A model generated the notes under the pieces. It saw nothing but the letters and a program-made list of their open reading frames with translations, did not search any database and was not told the origin of the DNA. The translations under genes and the position numbers were made by a program. Positions 1-19,960 of a stretch of 64,000 bases of DNA are shown piece by piece (the first letter of the stretch is position 1; the number at the start of each line of letters is the position of its first letter). Where the stretch lies: positions 4,790,206 to 4,854,205 of the forward strand of contig NC_049979.1 of NCBI RefSeq assembly GCF_000003815.2, written 5' to 3'. This DNA is from Branchiostoma floridae. Lineage: Eukaryota; Chordata; Leptocardii; Amphioxiformes; Branchiostomatidae.

Positions 1-761
1 AAAAGTAGCTTTGCTACATTTCTTTAAAAGATGATATGGTAAAGGACACACCTGTAATATTTTTACCAAATATTATTGGGCCACACCAATCTTATCTGTT
101 GCTTCTCACATTCACCTGTCCAAGTCCTGAGATTAATTAACATTCAGAGCCAAATACACATAATTGATGTCTATAAACAATGCCTTTAAGTTTTATTCAG
201 AACATTCAGTAATAAATCGAAGGAAGGGATTCATTGTATAAAACATGCTATTAAACTCCTCAGATTGTTGTTATTTTGTGTAATAGTAGAACTGTATATC
301 TTCACCTGAGACCTTCTGAAAAAATTCAAGAAGCAACAGAAAAATTTGTCGTAGCCTTGTATGTAGTTGACTTCTTATGACTGTAATGACAATACATGTT
401 TATTTGAGCCAACACTATGTCAGTAAAGTAAATGAGTGTCCATTGTAATGTTACATGTACTAACTTACTTTGCTTGTGACTTTCCTTGCTGCTACTGCTT
501 CCATGACTCCCAGTACTCTGTAGAGAACATGACAAGGTTTGAAATCAATGTTTGTTGCCAATTATACATGGCTCAATCTTTTCCAACTGAAGGATGAGAA
601 ACATGCCACAAAGGTTAAAACACTGTTGGCTGCTCTGATGATATCGCATACATGTATAGGCCTGTACAGCATGAAATGTTTATGCAAAGAGATGACAATA
701 GTCCACAATGGCTTGAAGATTGGATTTATTCAACTCTGGACTGCAATGTGATTGTGAATGT

Positions 762-1112
762 ATACTACCAGGGCTTGAAATACTTTTTTCTGCCCACCTG
801 TACTGGTGCAGGTAACATTGAAACTTACCTGCACCAGACAAATTTGACCTGCACCACTCTCAATTTAACAAGTATGGATCATACTGAAATTGTTCAGGAA
901 CCATTGCTACTTTTTTCTTTTATACTCTATAGGCGATGACAGTCAATTAGGTAATAACAATCCATATACAGCTACATTATAGGTCATTTATGAATAAAAC
1001 CCAGCACATGGACCAGTGCAGGTTAGGTGAAGGTAGACCAGAAATACCTGCACAGCTCCAATTTTATCTGCACTAACCTGCATATGCACAGGTGGTATTT
1101 CGAGCCATGTGA
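762..1112. mobile_element. hAT-like short element with CAGGGCTTGAAATAC ends (diverged)
   Basis: The left end CAGGGCTTGAAATAC and right end GTATTTCGAGCCATG are inverted, with CACCTGTACTGGTGCAGG-type repeats inside. The layout matches the better-preserved elements at 54081-54415 and 44900-45398. No target duplication is seen. Confidence 0.5.
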
Positions 1113-1378
1113 ACATATACTACACAAATGGTACAAGTGCCTGGGAAAGGCATACTTGTTCATTGTGCAAAATAAGGGTTTACTGTAATTATGGTGATCA
1201 CAATGTACAAATGGATGAATGGGGTGATGTGAAAATCAATCAGACTGGCCCTATGGTGTACACATCGGGACTTTATTGTTAAAATTGCGGCAATGTTTCC
1301 TACTTTGAAACAAAACTCTGGTGGTTAGGAATATTATGTTACACATAGAAACAGATTCCCTCGTCACCCACTAAAATT

Positions 1379-1603
1379 AACACTAGTGCACCTTTATCCG
1401 TTGGATAACCTATATCCGTTGCTTGTAAAAGCGGGTATTTGAGGATATCACGTCGACGGACGTTGGTTTCAAATTGCGATATTTGCAGTATATTGCTATA
1501 TTGCACTTTAAAACAATCACTGGTCAACTTGATGTACCTAAATACCCTGTTTTGAAAAACAACGGATATAGGTTACCCCACGCATAAAGGTGAGCTAGCA
1601 TTA
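1379..1603. mobile_element. MITE family A copy 1
   Basis: Inverted ends CACTAGTGCACCTTTATCC and ATAAAGGTGAGCTAGC, with paired inner blocks around CGTTGGATAACCTATATCCG and CGGATATAGGTTACC. About 225 bp in all, with the same core as the copies at 3531, 10372 and 25520. Confidence 0.8.
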
Positions 1604-3230
1604 CACCCACAAGTAAACAGCAGTTTGTCTGGCTCCTAAAGATGATGCCAGCTGGTCCGTTCGATAAGTGTTATTCAACTCAAAACACAGTTCGGGATGC
1701 TTCTAGTTTTGCATCCTAATATTGACACAGCCATGAAGAAAAGCAATTCTGTGAATCCCCTCTAATTTCCAAAATAATACATTCCAAGGTAAAAATTTTC
1801 TCCTGTAAAATATTTAGACTAAATTTCTCCAGCGGAAGTCCATACCTTCATTTATGAGCCTTCGGGTTAAGCAGTTAAATTTGCACTTGCGTCTTGTAAG
1901 CCTTGAAAGGGAAATGAACATGTACTAGTAGGGCCGATCTAATTGACCATGAGAATTGAGTAACAGGCCTTGATCTGTCCTGTGCTAAAAAATGCATTTT
2001 TTATTCAAAAACTTGTCTATTCTTAATCTGAAATACTTGAATGTTTTAAATGACTTCCTTCAAAAATTGCCTATTCTTAATCTGAAATACTTGAATTTTT
2101 TAAATCACTTCCTTCAATGGTGAGCTGAATTTGATGCTATTTTTCACAATGTTTGCCGATTTGCACTGACTTTGGCATGCGGATACGTTATCTGTAAACA
2201 AGAGTACACACCAAGCTCGCTCTCTGGTGCTCTCTCACCCCCCTCTTTATCTGCAACCTTTTCTGCAAAACAGATAATTTTTAACTAACATTTTCCAACT
2301 AGATAAAAACAGAATGAGAACACATTCTTTATCATTCACTTATTCATTTGACTTGGAAAGTACCTTCCAACTGAAATGAAGTTTAGAAAACTTACTCATC
2401 TTTATTGTTCAATGAGAAATACTTGCCAAATTTGGACAGCATGTTTTTATCTTTCCAAGTTGATTGCCTTAACTTGATGTGTGTGAATAATACTATCCTG
2501 GTAGGTCATAATGTTATGGTTGCAATAATATTCTAAGTATTCTTCATATATGATGAAATTCCCTCTTTGTTGTGTATGGAAAAAAAAGCTTCATTCTGTT
2601 CATATTGCATTTCTAGATTTAAGAATTCCTATGGACCAGAGCACAGCAGCGGTATGTGAAATTCGACACGTGTGTGTTCACTATAATTATGGTTCCTTCA
2701 TAACTTATTAAATGTTGGGAGACATGTTAGAATAGAAAAGTGGGTCTTGTATCTATGTATGTATCAGGATGTCAAAAGACAAAAGACGAGTGCAGGCAGA
2801 CACACTGGTAGCACAAATTGCTGTTACATGTATTTACAGCAAAAATTAATACAAGATTGACATTCATGATTCCTTAACCACTACCATGAAAACACAATTG
2901 CAATGTACATTTGGCTTGCTAATATGTTATACAAGAGGACCAGTGATTATTTGTAGGACACTGTTCCTGCTGACTTTCCACTTTCCTGGTTTTCTTCTTC
3001 GAACGTGTAACTATTCCACTTCCAGCATCTACAAATTTAAGTGGCTAAAACATGCATGCCTGTTGACAGCTTTTTACAATGACTAAGAAAGTAAAAATCT
3101 TAGAAATTAAAGAGTCCATAGCACCATGTACCTTTTGGAGCCTACATCAGTTACATTGAAGCTTATTTCTGTACCAAATTCTTTGAAGGAACATGATCAA
3201 AATTCTTACTCAAGCTGCTGTACACATGAC

Positions 3231-4968
3231 CTATGGTAGCTGATAATAGTTGAAGTAGTCTACGTTGCTGACTGAATTTAGCAGAACCTTTCTATCGTCT
3301 CTCATCAAGAGATGAGCTAAAATTATGACCACCACAGTCACAACATTAAAGATAGCTTTCATCACACCATTGAAGTCAGAAAGTCTTAGAGTAAAAATGC
3401 TGTCTGTTATATTCAGACATAGATTACAATTCAACAGTCCTGTGGATTTAATGCTACAGGAGTATTATGCTAATCTAACGTTACTATGTACAAGTCATTA
3501 ACATCTACATTTGCAGCAAACTTTCATCCATAACGCTAGTTCACCTTTATCCACGGGGTAACTTATATCCATTGTTTTTCAAAATACTAGTAGTGTATTT
3601 AGGCACATCAAGTCGATGGGTGGTAGTTTTAAATGGCAATGTACTGAAAATATTGAAATTTCAAACCAACATCCGTAAACGTGATATCCCCAAATACCCT
3701 GATTTAAAAGCAACGGATATAGGTTACCAAACGGATAAAGGTGAACTAGCGTTACAGTTTTTGTTACATTTACCCTGATATCAAAAGCATTACAATGACC
3801 TACGCCATGTACTTACCTACAGTTCATAGAATTTAGAAGACCCCCCCCCTAAAAAATATTCTTACACAAAACCCATAAGTTCAGCACTGTCGACACATTT
3901 ATATAACATTGAGACTAAAATATGAAACAAAACTTTTCCACACAGCACTATATCCTATCTTTACAACCTTGTGAATGTATGCACATCACAAAGGTCTAAA
4001 AACAACAGCTATGCCACAATGACATATACATGTACAATGTTGATCAGCATAAACCTACATCTAAAAGTATCTAAAAGACTACCTAGTAATCTCACTCACT
4101 CACCCATTTCGAATAAGATAAATAATACTGCTTGCCTTAATATACCAGACAAATGTACCAATTCACAATTAGCCAATCACAACAATAGTAGGCACCATTG
4201 GTGATACCTCTGACTGAGAAAATATGAGTGACAAAAGAAAGTGAACAGATATCCTGGACAGGTTGTTGACTGTCTGTTCATATCTTATATTGCAACTATC
4301 AACTTGTACGTATGATTGCAAACTCTCATTTAAGAAGACTGGGTTTAAAGTTCTGGTGACCAAAGCTGGAAACATTTGGGATGACTATGAGCAGAGTAAT
4401 ATGCAGTAGTACTGAAGATTTCCTTCTCTTCACAAACAAAAATTACTGTACATGACTGTGTATCATTTTTCATCTTAGGAGCTGTGTTTTGACACCAAGT
4501 CAAATTTGGGTAGAAAATGTCCATTGAACAAATTAACATTAAAATCAATAGATTTACACAGATTGATTGCTTAAAGTACATAATTATTGATATAACAATT
4601 GGACAATACCTACTCTACAACACAAATATTAAAATCATAATTTGCTTTAAAAATGTTTTTCAATTAGGAAATCCTCGAATCTTTCTGATGTACCAAAGTT
4701 CCATTTCAACTTCTGAGGAATGTTATCAATTCAGCAGCTTTAGATTTGATACACTTACAGTTGGCTATCTGTTTTGTGACTTCAGAACCTGTTCTCCATC
4801 TATGTAAAATCCTAGCCAGTTCTGTAATTCCTCATTAGTCAGCATTACAATATGTTTGTACAAATTAAAAAATGATGATGTCAATTTTGACTCATGCTCA
4901 TCTTGAACATTTAAGCTAACCGAGACAGGTTGAAAATGAATAATCAGACAAAAAATGGTACTTTGCAA
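3231..4968 (-). other. Two exon-like minus-strand open stretches, function unknown
   Basis: A minus-strand stretch at about 4917-4800 follows an acceptor-like cggttag and ends GAGAACAG/gttctg; it reads ESKLTSSFFNLYKHIVMLT then NEELQNWLGFYIDGEQ. A second, about 3419-3283, reads SDFNGVMKAIFNVVTVVV then IILAHLLMRDDRK, a membrane-like segment ending at a donor-like GAAAG/gttctg. I recognise neither. They could be exons of an unseen gene or chance open frames in AT-rich DNA. Confidence 0.2.
3531..3754. mobile_element. MITE family A copy 2 (best-preserved ends)
   Basis: Begins TAACGCTAGTTCACCTTTAT and ends with its near-perfect complement, GTGAACTAGCGTTA. The 224-bp element carries the central block AACATCCGTAAACGTGATAT shared with the other copies. 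Confidence 0.85.
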
Positions 4969-5339
4969 AATCCTGCATAAATTTTACAGCAAGAAATGGC
5001 TTACCACCTCACCCATCCCTGTTCAGACCTACATTGTAGAAAATGAAGAATTCCTCTTCATCATTCATAAACTGTGTCCCTGACCAAATGTCATATCCTT
5101 GTAATCAAGTAAAGTTTGGTGCTGCCCCCCCCTTTTGTACATGTCTGACGATCTCACCCAGTCACACCACATTTCAAGAATTTTGTTCAAGCCCATGATA
5201 AATAAAAGCTGCAATTCTTCTTTCAAGTGTTCACGTGCAAGAAAGTTGAAGTTGAATGTGTACTCTTACAAGTAACTTTCCCAGTACATGTATACAACAT
5301 GTAGACCGAGTAGCTACAGAGAGAAGGATTGTCCATCAG

Positions 5340-8300
5340 CTATCCAGTAACGGTATCCTGGTCCTCGTACGTAGCCAGTATCAAAGACCCTATAACACTA
5401 AAGCCATTGCTCCCCGAGTTCTCACTGCTTCTGTTGATTGCTCCATCCTGTATGTGAGCCTCCATGTCAGTTTCATCGTCCGACCCTTCCGTGTCGATCA
5501 TCTGCATCCCTCCAGATATCTCAGGCTTAGGCTGGGGATCGGGTAGCGGCGTAACCGCCAGGTCCAACTCGTACCCCTCCCCCTGTCGCTGAGAAGTTTG
5601 TGCGGACTTCCTGCCCAAATGTGGTGGTTCCTGGGTCAACACTCCACCGCCGCACTCTTCGGCTGCGCCTGCCCCTTCCTGACTCGACAGCAGCTCGAAC
5701 ATGTCGTCACTGTGGTGCTGCGAACGTCTGTTTCTCGGGGCCGAGTAGTGCCGACGGTGCTTCTTCCGAGGTTTGGGGACTTCATCTTCCATCCCCTTCA
5801 TCTCTGCCCCCTCTTCCCCATCCCCCTCCTCCACTTCCCCCTCTTCCTCCTCTTCACTCTCCTCATCCCGATCTTCTTGTTTCACTTTCTTCTTCTTTGA
5901 TCTCTTCCGCCCCCCTGCCTGGCTACGTGCATCGTAGCTGCTCTCCCGTCGCCGCTTCTTCATGCTGGATACAAAGTAGCAGATTTTCTTCTTGGACGGC
6001 GTCTTTCCCCTGTCGACCTCGGGGTGGTGCTGGATGACCTCATAGATGTCTGATGTTGACTTCTCCTTATTCAGACTGTAAGAAAAAATAAAAGGTAATA
6101 TTGAGCGGCCTTTGTTGTCTTCATAATGATTCTGATTCTATAAAGTCCTTTAAAATAGAACGCAGCAGCCAAATCAAGAAGAAAACTAAGCCATAGATGT
6201 CTGAAGTCGACTTCTCCTTATTCAGACTGTAAGAAAAAAAAGGTAAGGACACCTTATATTGAGCTGCCTTTGTTGTCTTCATAATGATTCTGATTCTATG
6301 AAGTCCTTTAAAATAGAATGTAGCAGCCAAATCAAGAAGAAAACTAAGCAATAGACGTCTGATGTTGAACTAAGCCAATTTTAGGCACAAATTTGTCATC
6401 CTGTTCATGCCTTAAGCTGATATCTCACTGCACTTGCGTCACTGCGGGGTTCTAAGGATACTCAATGAAGTTCAGAGAGGAAGAACAAATTTTCTCACTT
6501 GTTGTGTATTTTGTCGTCTTCTAAGTCATGGTTTCACGTATTACGCAATAACTACATTATAAAAAATCTGAAAAAATATCAAAACAGTGACGCAGTGAAC
6601 AAACCTCGCAGGGACGCAAGTGCAGTGAGATATCACCTTTAGACAACCTTCAGTTGGTGTTGTGAATTTCTCTCTGTCCCTGAAAACTAACAGTTATAGG
6701 ACATATACCCACACCAGATGAAGAAAGCTACCAGTGGACTAGCCCCCTGCTGTAGCGCTTGTACCTGTGTGTGGCTCAGGGCCCAGAAGCGGAGATGGGC
6801 GCCAACCCGATGCATCTTCTGATCAAGTAGGTGGGCCCCCTTGGTCTAATGTATGGCTAACTTTAGCTTAGATGAGGAAAACCATCAGCACTGGCTCCTA
6901 CCTGTAGTCCACAATCAAGTCCCTGGTATCCTCGTCCACCTTGAGTTTCTCCTTGGGTGGAGGCACCCACGGGAAGGTGCACTCCGGCGGCAGGTGGCTG
7001 CCGGTCACGCGCACGCGCCAGTGCTCCAGGTCACTCAGGAACAGTTTCAGGGTGATCATCAGGGAGCAGTTGTGCCGGTCCTGTTTGTGGGCCATGCCCT
7101 TACAGCCTGCAGCCAAGAAAACATCCATGTGACAATCTCCAGTCTTAATCTCCAAGCAGAACCTACCATGGCTTAAGATAGTACTAAACTGGCCAAGGAG
7201 TGTAGTCAGCCAAGAGGTGTCCATTTGCCATGTAGGATCTACCGGTAGCCAAACACACTCCTAGGCCGGCTGCACTCCTCTGGCAGCTTCTGATACTATC
7301 TTATGACACCGTAGGATCTGCTCGGAGTCCTCTGGCAGGTTTGATACTATCTTGTGCTACTGTAGGATCTGCTTGGAGATTAATAATGTCTCCTTGTCCA
7401 AACGAAACATCATTTACAGCTCATATAACAATTATTCCTTATCTTAATATTCAACCTTCAAAGGTGAGTCATACTTCTTGTATTTGTCCTGGAATCAAGT
7501 TGAATCCTTCTTCATAGGTATTTCTTTAGAAACTGGAATTGTGTTAAAGCATTTTTTCTCACCTACTCCAAGACAAATGCAGCACTACATTACAACAAAC
7601 TTCAGCTAGCACTTAGGTGAATTAAGTGCAGTCAAAACTTAAAAAGAGTGTGGCAACAATCAGAGCAACAGCAAAAGTGAGTTTTTGATACAGAGGAAGT
7701 CCTTACCTTCATTGCACTTGCCATAGCCACCGCACTTGCGGAGACAGTTGCCATGTCCAGGGCACCACAAGTACCATGCCACCACGTACTCGTCCCGAGC
7801 CTTGCCTTCCTTCACCAATTGGATACGTTTGGTGCCTTCTTCTGTTGGTACAAAGAAGTCATCGTAACGGCAGCGCTCGTGGATCACTTTTCCTCGCTGC
7901 CAGTTTCCCTTGTCCACGGCGTTGTTCTGTCTCTGCATGCCCACCAGGTTTCTCTTGACGTCACGTTTTCCACGGTTCAGACTGATCTCCTTCAGACCAT
8001 CACGAGCCATCAGGAATGTCTTCAAGGGCTGCCCCACCCCAATGTACTCATACTCGTCCCCTGCTTTTTTACTTTTCCTTCGTTTCGATGCCGAGGACTT
8101 TGCTGCTTGCGAGCGATGCCCCTGCTTCGAAGGGGAAAAATTCAGAGAGTACTTCCGTGGGATAGGTTTCCTCTGCGGGGTGGAAGTCTGTGTTTTCTCT
8201 AAGCTAGCCCTATTTTCACCTTTCTTGTTCGACTCTTCGTCCGAGTCATTGAAATCGTATATGTCTATATTTTTTTCCTCGTCCTTGACTTCAGCTTGCT

Positions 8301-8736
8301 CCTGGTTTCTGCTCCCAAAGGGAAGAGTTCTCAGGGCTACCTCTCTGTCACTGGACAAGTCCCCCTCCTCAGCTTCCTCCCCTCTAACTTCCATACTCTC
8401 CTCCATCACAGGAGCAAAGTGAACATGGCGGGGAGCGTCTGTCTCATCACCACTGTGTGCAGCTGTGGGCTGTATGTCCGCTGTGCTGACTTCCTTCCCG
8501 CCATGGAGAGAGCTCAGCTCACACTCGATCCGCTGCAGCTCTTGGAATGCCGACGTCTCATCTGCTCTCGCCTCCTGAATTTGGCCCCGACCCTGGCTTA
8601 CCTCGACCGCGGCTTCTGTGGAGTCGTTCCCCTTCTTGTCTTTAGCTAGTATCCCCGGAGGCAGGGCCAGGATGGGGTACACCTGGCTGTCTGCAGGTGC
8701 ACTGGAGCACGCCTGGCTGAGCTCAGTCACCAGCGC
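5340..8736 (-). CDS. Unrecognised Cys/His-cluster nuclear-type protein, three exons; probably the C-terminal part of the MogA-domain gene
   Basis: Exons 8736-7707, 7106-6902 and 6075-5340 (stop TAG at 5342-5340) join in phase and encode 656 residues. I do not recognise the family. Seen, in order: a polar, acidic region; a basic patch (SASKRRKSKKAGDEYEYIGV); a conserved-looking block rich in aromatics and charge; a dense cluster WCPGHGNCLRKCGGYGKC, continuing GCKGMAHKQDRHNC across the exon junction, probably zinc-binding; then TSDIYEVIQHHPEVDRGKTP and KKKICYFV; a basic tract (MKKRRRE, RKRSKKKKVKQE); a Glu/Asp run; and a low-complexity tail. The first exon has no ATG near its start. An in-frame TGA lies just upstream and a good acceptor (CCAACAG) sits at 8737, so an upstream exon is required. 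The MogA exon ending at 10158 supplies the right phase (0). Nuclear or DNA-binding function is inferred only from composition and the Cys/His cluster. Confidence 0.7.
6041..6365 (-). repeat. Tandem duplication of the last exon's 5' end plus flanking intron
   Basis: A unit of about 151-158 bp starting at 6041 recurs at 6192, and the beginning of a third copy starts near 6349. Each full unit holds the acceptor and first ~35 bp of the exon that begins at 6075 (encoding SLNKEKSTSDIY), followed by intron sequence. The copy at 6192-6226 is therefore a decoy exon start with an intact acceptor. After SLNKEKSTSDIY it diverges into intron and meets a stop, with no obvious donor. Confidence 0.85.
6412..6642. 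mobile_element. MITE family G copy 1 (CACTGCACTTGCGTC ends)
   Basis: Ends GATATCTCACTGCACTTGCG and its complement CGCAAGTGCAGTGAGATATC, about 231 bp. It shares an internal block (GTGTATTTTGTCGTCTTCTA) with a second copy at 39986-40257. Confidence 0.8.
7145..7383. mobile_element. MITE family F copy 1 (TTAATCTCCAAGCAGA ends), compound
   Basis: Starts TTAATCTCCAAGCAGA and ends TCTGCTTGGAGATTAA. Two tandem right arms (CCGTAGGATCTGCTCGGAG and CTGTAGGATCTGCTTGGAG) suggest an internally duplicated element. It begins about 40 bp upstream of the exon at 7106-6902. Confidence 0.75.
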
Positions 8737-10157
8737 CTGTTGGCATTGGGGCAGACGTCAGGCTTACAACACATCTACCACGGGTGACTGTCACCTCCGG
8801 CCAGCCGCGTGCGCGCACCAAGCCTCCCGCGCCGCAGGGTCAAACCTGCGCCGTTTAATCTGGACTACGTAAAACCCCAGGGCTCGGGGAGGGGCATTCA
8901 TAATGGTTCCTGTATGCAATGTACAGTGTGGGGAGGTCTACATACTGGACTGAACTCAAAACTCAAAAGGTAAAACGTTTCTAAAAATGTTTCAAAGTTG
9001 TGGAACTTGGTAAGTTAGTACGACTGTCTATCTAATATCCATGTCGGGAGACATACTCTCCTAGTCAATCATGGACCTACTTATATGACACAATGTGACT
9101 GCCATTGCATACAACATTATGAATGCCCCATTTCCACATTGAGAAATTGTCTATAATGATAGAGAACTTCTCAGGCTAGGTAATAGTATTTGTTGTTTCT
9201 CCAAAAGGACAGGAGGCTTGTTGAGTGCAGCATCAGCAGGCAGTAGTGACTGACAGAACATCCTAACTACAAATTAACAACTTACTGTCCTAGGAAGTTT
9301 GCAAGCACAATGTTTACGGCTATTGTCTACAGGCCCACTCTACTTGGTAACACTGCGTGGTCATGGTGCTGACACAAAATCTGTGGTTCACAATTTCATG
9401 GCAGCTACGAACAGTATTACAGGCCTGACCAGGTACCGTTCCGACTGCACTCATATGGAAATGGGACATCATTGAATGTTGCATACACTTGTAAGACACA
9501 CGTAGATATAGATCAACCAGTCAGCTTGAATTACTGACTATACTGAGGTGCAGTCATCTGAAGACAATAATAACAGGATTTAGTCAAGTTGCACATGCCA
9601 ATTCACTTACTTTGGAATGATGGGGAAATCTTGTACAGTTACAAATGTTTTTAACCTCAGTTTCTCAGACTTTTGCAAAGATACAACTATAGGAAATAGA
9701 GTGGGCCTTTAGATGTATGTTTCATCAGTGGAGTACAATATTCATTACCTTTCAATATACACCATGCTATGTTGCATGGATTTACAGGTTTTCTTTAGAC
9801 AAAGTAGGTAAATAGCAGGAACTACCCTGACTTTGCATATCCCTCCCGACATGGACATACCAGATCTATGCTAAATACAAGTGTTCCACAAAGCTTTCTA
9901 TTGTCAGCAAAACATCTTACATTCATCTTTGATCTTTTTTGAGGGACGAAACATAACAGAAAAAATTGCAGGATGAAACAAAACAGCAATAGTCACCATG
10001 TGTGCTGTGTGCATAGGTGTATGTGCTTGATTGCTGAGCACCTCTTGCTTTTGGTAAGACAACACATGTACTTATAGGACAACTGTATGCAAGTCACTAA
10101 AAAAACAAGACCTGTAAGAGTGTGGACTGCACTACTGGCAGACTGAGCAGCACTTAC

Positions 10158-18799
<8,642 letters not shown>

Positions 18800-19960
18800 T
18801 TTGGCTCCTTCCGTGCAGCCTTTGCGAAATCTCGTGCCAAATCAATGAAACTGATAGATCTCGCACATGCTCGCGAGAACTCAGCAGACCATTTCATGCC
18901 CGCGAAAAAACGACAACGGAATACTGAAACAACACGAAAGTATAAGCTACATAGGAAACATACAGTCAAAAGAATTAAGTTTTCTAGCTCTAAAAAAATT
19001 AAAAAATCATCCTTTTAAAGTTGTACAATATTGTGATCATGCGAAGTCGTTTTTCTATGTTTTTGTGCGTGTCTGTGCCGCATCAGCAGTCTCCAAGGAG
19101 TTTCAGCTGCCAACAACAACACGGACTTGGAGGCATGGCATGACAGGTGCAAGTCACGTCCTTTAGCTGGAGTTGGGCAGGTTCATACATTCTTCGCCTT
19201 GTTCTGATCGCACCTCTTGACACACCAAGTCAGCTGCGAACTTTTTAGAAGCTCCAACGCTGTGCTATATGTCGGTGTTTGGGAATGTCATGACAGTGCA
19301 CCTGTGAATCCACCTGTTACGCTTTGCACCTGTAAGGTAAACAACATTCGCACGAAGCTGAAGCTGCCCGTAGCAAGTGTACAGGTAAGAAAATTCACTC
19401 GAATTTATATCTAGGCTATATAGAGAATGATAGAATATTGTTTTTCTTCCTGAATTAAGAAAAATGCTTAAGGGGTCCTGTTTTAAATGGCCGGGGGCTT
19501 GGATTGGAAGACAATGCGAGGTGACAAAAACATGTTTTGAAAAAGCAAGGAGGTTATATTCAGAATATAACCTCCTTGGAAAAAGTAAAGGCAACATGGA
19601 GGGGAGGAGGGGGGGGGGGGGGGATGACTCCTGACACAGAGTAAGAGGCCTGGCCTGGCCGGGTGAGAATCTTACTACGATATACAATGGCTTATGCAAT
19701 TATGCCATTTAATTTAATACTGGGGTGAATGGGACATGGTTTGGGTTTTCAGATTTCCCATGCAATTCCCCAAATTATGCATTCGGCCATGATGCAATTA
19801 GTTAAACTGTACTTGGTAACTGTAATTAGAGTCTAACTGTACTTGGTTAGTGTTGAAATTTTCCAAGTATCCCTTTGTTGTTGTTTGAATGAATTCCCTT
19901 CACCCATCAGTTAATCAATGTTACAATTTTAGGAAAAAAAAGCACAAGAAGTGATTAGCC
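18800..19960. promoter_or_regulatory. Divergent promoter region between the MogA gene and the WD40 gene, with probable noncoding first exon
   Basis: The MogA-gene ATG (minus, 18799) and the WD40-gene ATG (plus, 19961) point away from each other across 1.16 kb. A good plus-strand donor (TGTACAG/gtaaga, exon end 19385) and an acceptor just before the WD40 start (ttttag/GAAAAAAAAG near 19931-19933) suggest a noncoding first exon ending at 19385. The spacer also holds a 33-bp perfect hairpin (19546-19578) and a poly-G run (about 19604-19623). I see no TATA box at a convincing position. Confidence 0.45.
19546..19578. repeat. Perfect 16-bp inverted repeat with 1-nt spacer
   Basis: CAAGGAGGTTATATTC and GAATATAACCTCCTTG are separated by a single A. 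It lies in the presumed 5' intron of the WD40 gene, just before a poly-G run. Confidence 0.9.

Larger units (their letters stand above)
1..5339. other. Repeat-rich region downstream of the minus-strand gene
   Basis: No assignable gene. It contains two MITE family A copies, a diverged hAT-like element (762-1112), a ~58-bp tandem duplication at about 2003-2117 (TATTCTTAATCTGAAATACT twice), and a fragment of the GGCCACACCAAT repeat near 79. The 3' UTR of the gene ending at 5340 presumably lies at the right end, but I find no convincing minus-strand AATAAA close by. Confidence 0.5.

Noticed and set aside
5598-6037. Plus-strand Pro/Ser/Leu-rich open frames of 100-145 codons
   Set aside because: They are the antisense of the charged, low-complexity last exon of the minus-strand gene.
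8618-8872. GTG at 8730 as a true start of a separate gene
   Set aside because: Not an ATG; a good acceptor at 8737 and an in-frame upstream stop indicate an internal exon instead.
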